Assembly: GCA_948099385.1 (NCBI GenBank)
Contig: CANUEZ040000020.1
Span: forward strand, 5,798,501 to 5,862,500
Direction: 5' to 3'
Length of the DNA stretch: 64,000 bases
DNA from: Fasciola hepatica
Lineage: Eukaryota; Platyhelminthes; Trematoda; Plagiorchiida; Fasciolidae
Shown here: positions 62,151 through 64,000 of the stretch, in pieces
Numbering within the stretch: position 1 is the stretch's first letter
How the letters are laid out: each line of letters opens with the position of its first letter
Notes under the pieces: model-generated
Database searches by the model: none
What the model was told of the DNA's origin: nothing
Seen by the model: the letters and a program-made list of their open reading frames with translations, nothing else
Program-made: the position numbers and the translations under genes

Positions 62151-64000
62151 TATTTCTCTTAAATTTCCATTACTCTGAATTTATTATTTTAGGCTGCTGT
62201 TCTACAAACTCAAGATTAGTAAAAAGCAAGATTCATCAGTAGCTGTTTCGTTTGTTCGAAGACTGCAAGAAGGGCTAAAGTTTCGGAACCGATTCCACTA
62301 CTAAAAATTTCCTAAACTGCTCTACTTTCCTATGGTAGCCACTCGAACATGTCACAGAAATTAGAATTCACCTCAGAAGTGGCACTGGAACTTATGATCG
62401 GCCAGATTGCAAATTGTTATACTGTTCTATGTTAGAACATTGTGAGTCAGGTCAGATTTTACCTGGCTCCAATATAATTTTGAGGTTGATGATTACTGAG
62501 AAATGACCTTTAAAATGCAGGCAAATTCTTCTGCGAAATAAAAAGCCAAAAGTTACTAAGGTGACCGGCTATCCTTGCGCGGTGCGAGCTATATTCCACC
62601 CGAAGCCGAACCAAATGGGCAGAGTAGTTTTGTGTACCGATACTGAAAGAAAAAGCTATATGGAGGTCATAATTTCGTGACTAGCCTAAATTCTGAGAAT
62701 CAAGTTGATCTGCCTGTTTACAAAGATTAAAATAACCCAAACGAAAATGAATTCGTCTCAACAAAATCAAGCCGTCAAAAGATAGAACATCTTCAGCTGT
62801 TTGCCCTCTAACTACTAAGTTTCACCTATTGATATCGATTGTAAACGCAAAGCAGTAAGCTCTACCGAGAACGGTTACCTCTGTGTCCTCGACTGCTAGG
62901 CTTTCACTTTTTGAACTTGAGGTAAACTGGTTATCAGCCATTAGATTTAAATAGAATTAAGTTGTCATCTCGATTCACTATGGTGAAAAACAAACACTAT
63001 CTGAAAACGACGAACTCGCCTGGAGTTAAACCAAATATTATCTTTCAGGGAAATTACTTTAGGAACCGCATGATTTTTTACACCTGGCAGTTACGGTTGT
63101 TAGCAGAAATACTAAAGTGGCTTCAAGTTAGTATTTTCAGCAAGACACAAGAATGGCTAACAAGGCCTAAGAAGACAAGTGGCTTACGGATATGCATATT
63201 ACGCATTTCACTCAGAAGTGTTTACAAATAGAGATTACTTGGACAGCAGAATATCAGGAGCCGAATAAAACCCTTGGTAGATCATTTTGGTATTCCTCGC
63301 CCCATAGATTCATCCAATTAGAATTTTTAAAAAAACCATATAAACATAGGATCATGAGAAACCTGAATAGCTTTCAAAGAGTAGAACATTGCATTTAGTT
63401 TTAATTCCATCTTCACCTGTCGACGCAACAAGCACGGAGGGTCACCAAGGTTTTACGTCGGACAGACTCAACATTTTCTTTGGCAAAATCTTCTTCAGAA
63501 GTTCCAGCTTGCTGTGCCTTCAAAGGAATCACGTTGGAAACCAGTATTGCAAACGATAATACGAATCGACTCCGTTAGAATTTTGATAAATAACTCTGAA
63601 AATAAAGCCACCAGCTCCAACAGAAGTAGATACTTTCAAAAATGAAGATCCATCTTCATTCTACTCTCATGCCGTGAAACCAGCTTTTCTGTAAAAGCAC
63701 TGTTCAGTCTACCAATAATACGTTCTCAGTCGCCGTCATTCATCAGTATGTAATTTAAATACCCTTTCTGCGGCACCGCTTTTGAAGATAGGGTTTGGCA
63801 GTAGTTTCAGGATGCACTATTCTTATATGAGCTGGAATAGAACCCAGTGGGCTTTCTGATGCGATGAGTTTTAACTAGAGGAGAGAATGTCCTTCTTCAG
63901 TAATGGCTAGGTCATGAAAAACGAATCCCATTCTGGAGAAGCCATGTGTAAGTATTTATCGCTCAATTTGCTCATCGTTTCCGTCAGCTCAAAGTCTTGG
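62151..64000. other. No gene recognised
   Basis: Small open frames at 62962-63231 and 63192-63398 (+) lack domains. No splice-supported exon or repeat was identified. Confidence 0.4.

Overview
The window comes from a large, intron-rich, transposon-laden animal genome. The likeliest source is a parasitic flatworm, perhaps a diphyllobothriid-type tapeworm or a trematode. Supporting this are very small introns beside kilobase introns, decayed CsRn1/Boudicca-like Ty3/Gypsy and CR1-like elements, and a Penelope-type hammerhead ribozyme. The species assignment is inference. There are no operons, rRNA genes or CRISPR arrays.

One protein gene dominates: a TRPA1-type cation channel on the minus strand. 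It runs from its start codon at 55240 down to at least 13057, about 42 kb. I resolved 23 coding exons by reading splice sites on the reverse strand. Every junction keeps the reading frame, and the exons encode about 1250 residues. In order they give a 130-residue N-terminal extension, 16 ankyrin-type repeats (one split by a Ser/Arg-rich insert), a short linker, S1-S6 with an MMLGE pore motif, and a TRP-like helix that starts IGLAVGDI. The very 3' end is not settled; a candidate C-terminal exon lies near 12.8 kb.

Layout: 1-4.5 kb, a broken LTR-flanked Ty3/Gypsy element (+). 4.5-8.3 kb, mostly blank, with a possible terminal exon of another minus-strand membrane protein at 7.7-7.9 kb. 8.3-12.1 kb, a second, CsRn1-like Gypsy (+). 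13.4-17.5 kb, a nearly full-length but dead CR1-like LINE (+), itself carrying a tRNA-derived SINE; it fills one TRPA1 intron. 17.8-55.2 kb, the other TRPA1 exons, with introns holding LINE fragments, a Tc1/mariner remnant and (TA)n tracts. 55.3-58.5 kb, upstream region with a tRNA-derived SINE. 58.55-59.13 kb, a (TA)n-flanked, perfectly inverted repeat structure with an intact minimal hammerhead ribozyme. 59.7-62.15 kb, a degenerate LINE (-). 62.2-64 kb, nothing recognised.

Most interesting items: the hammerhead ribozyme inside perfect inverted repeats; the four-site R-R/K-x-S insert in the ankyrin domain; the changed electrophile-sensing cysteines; and an exon-like segment at 49.4 kb that would splice in frame to the large ankyrin exon and could start a short isoform.
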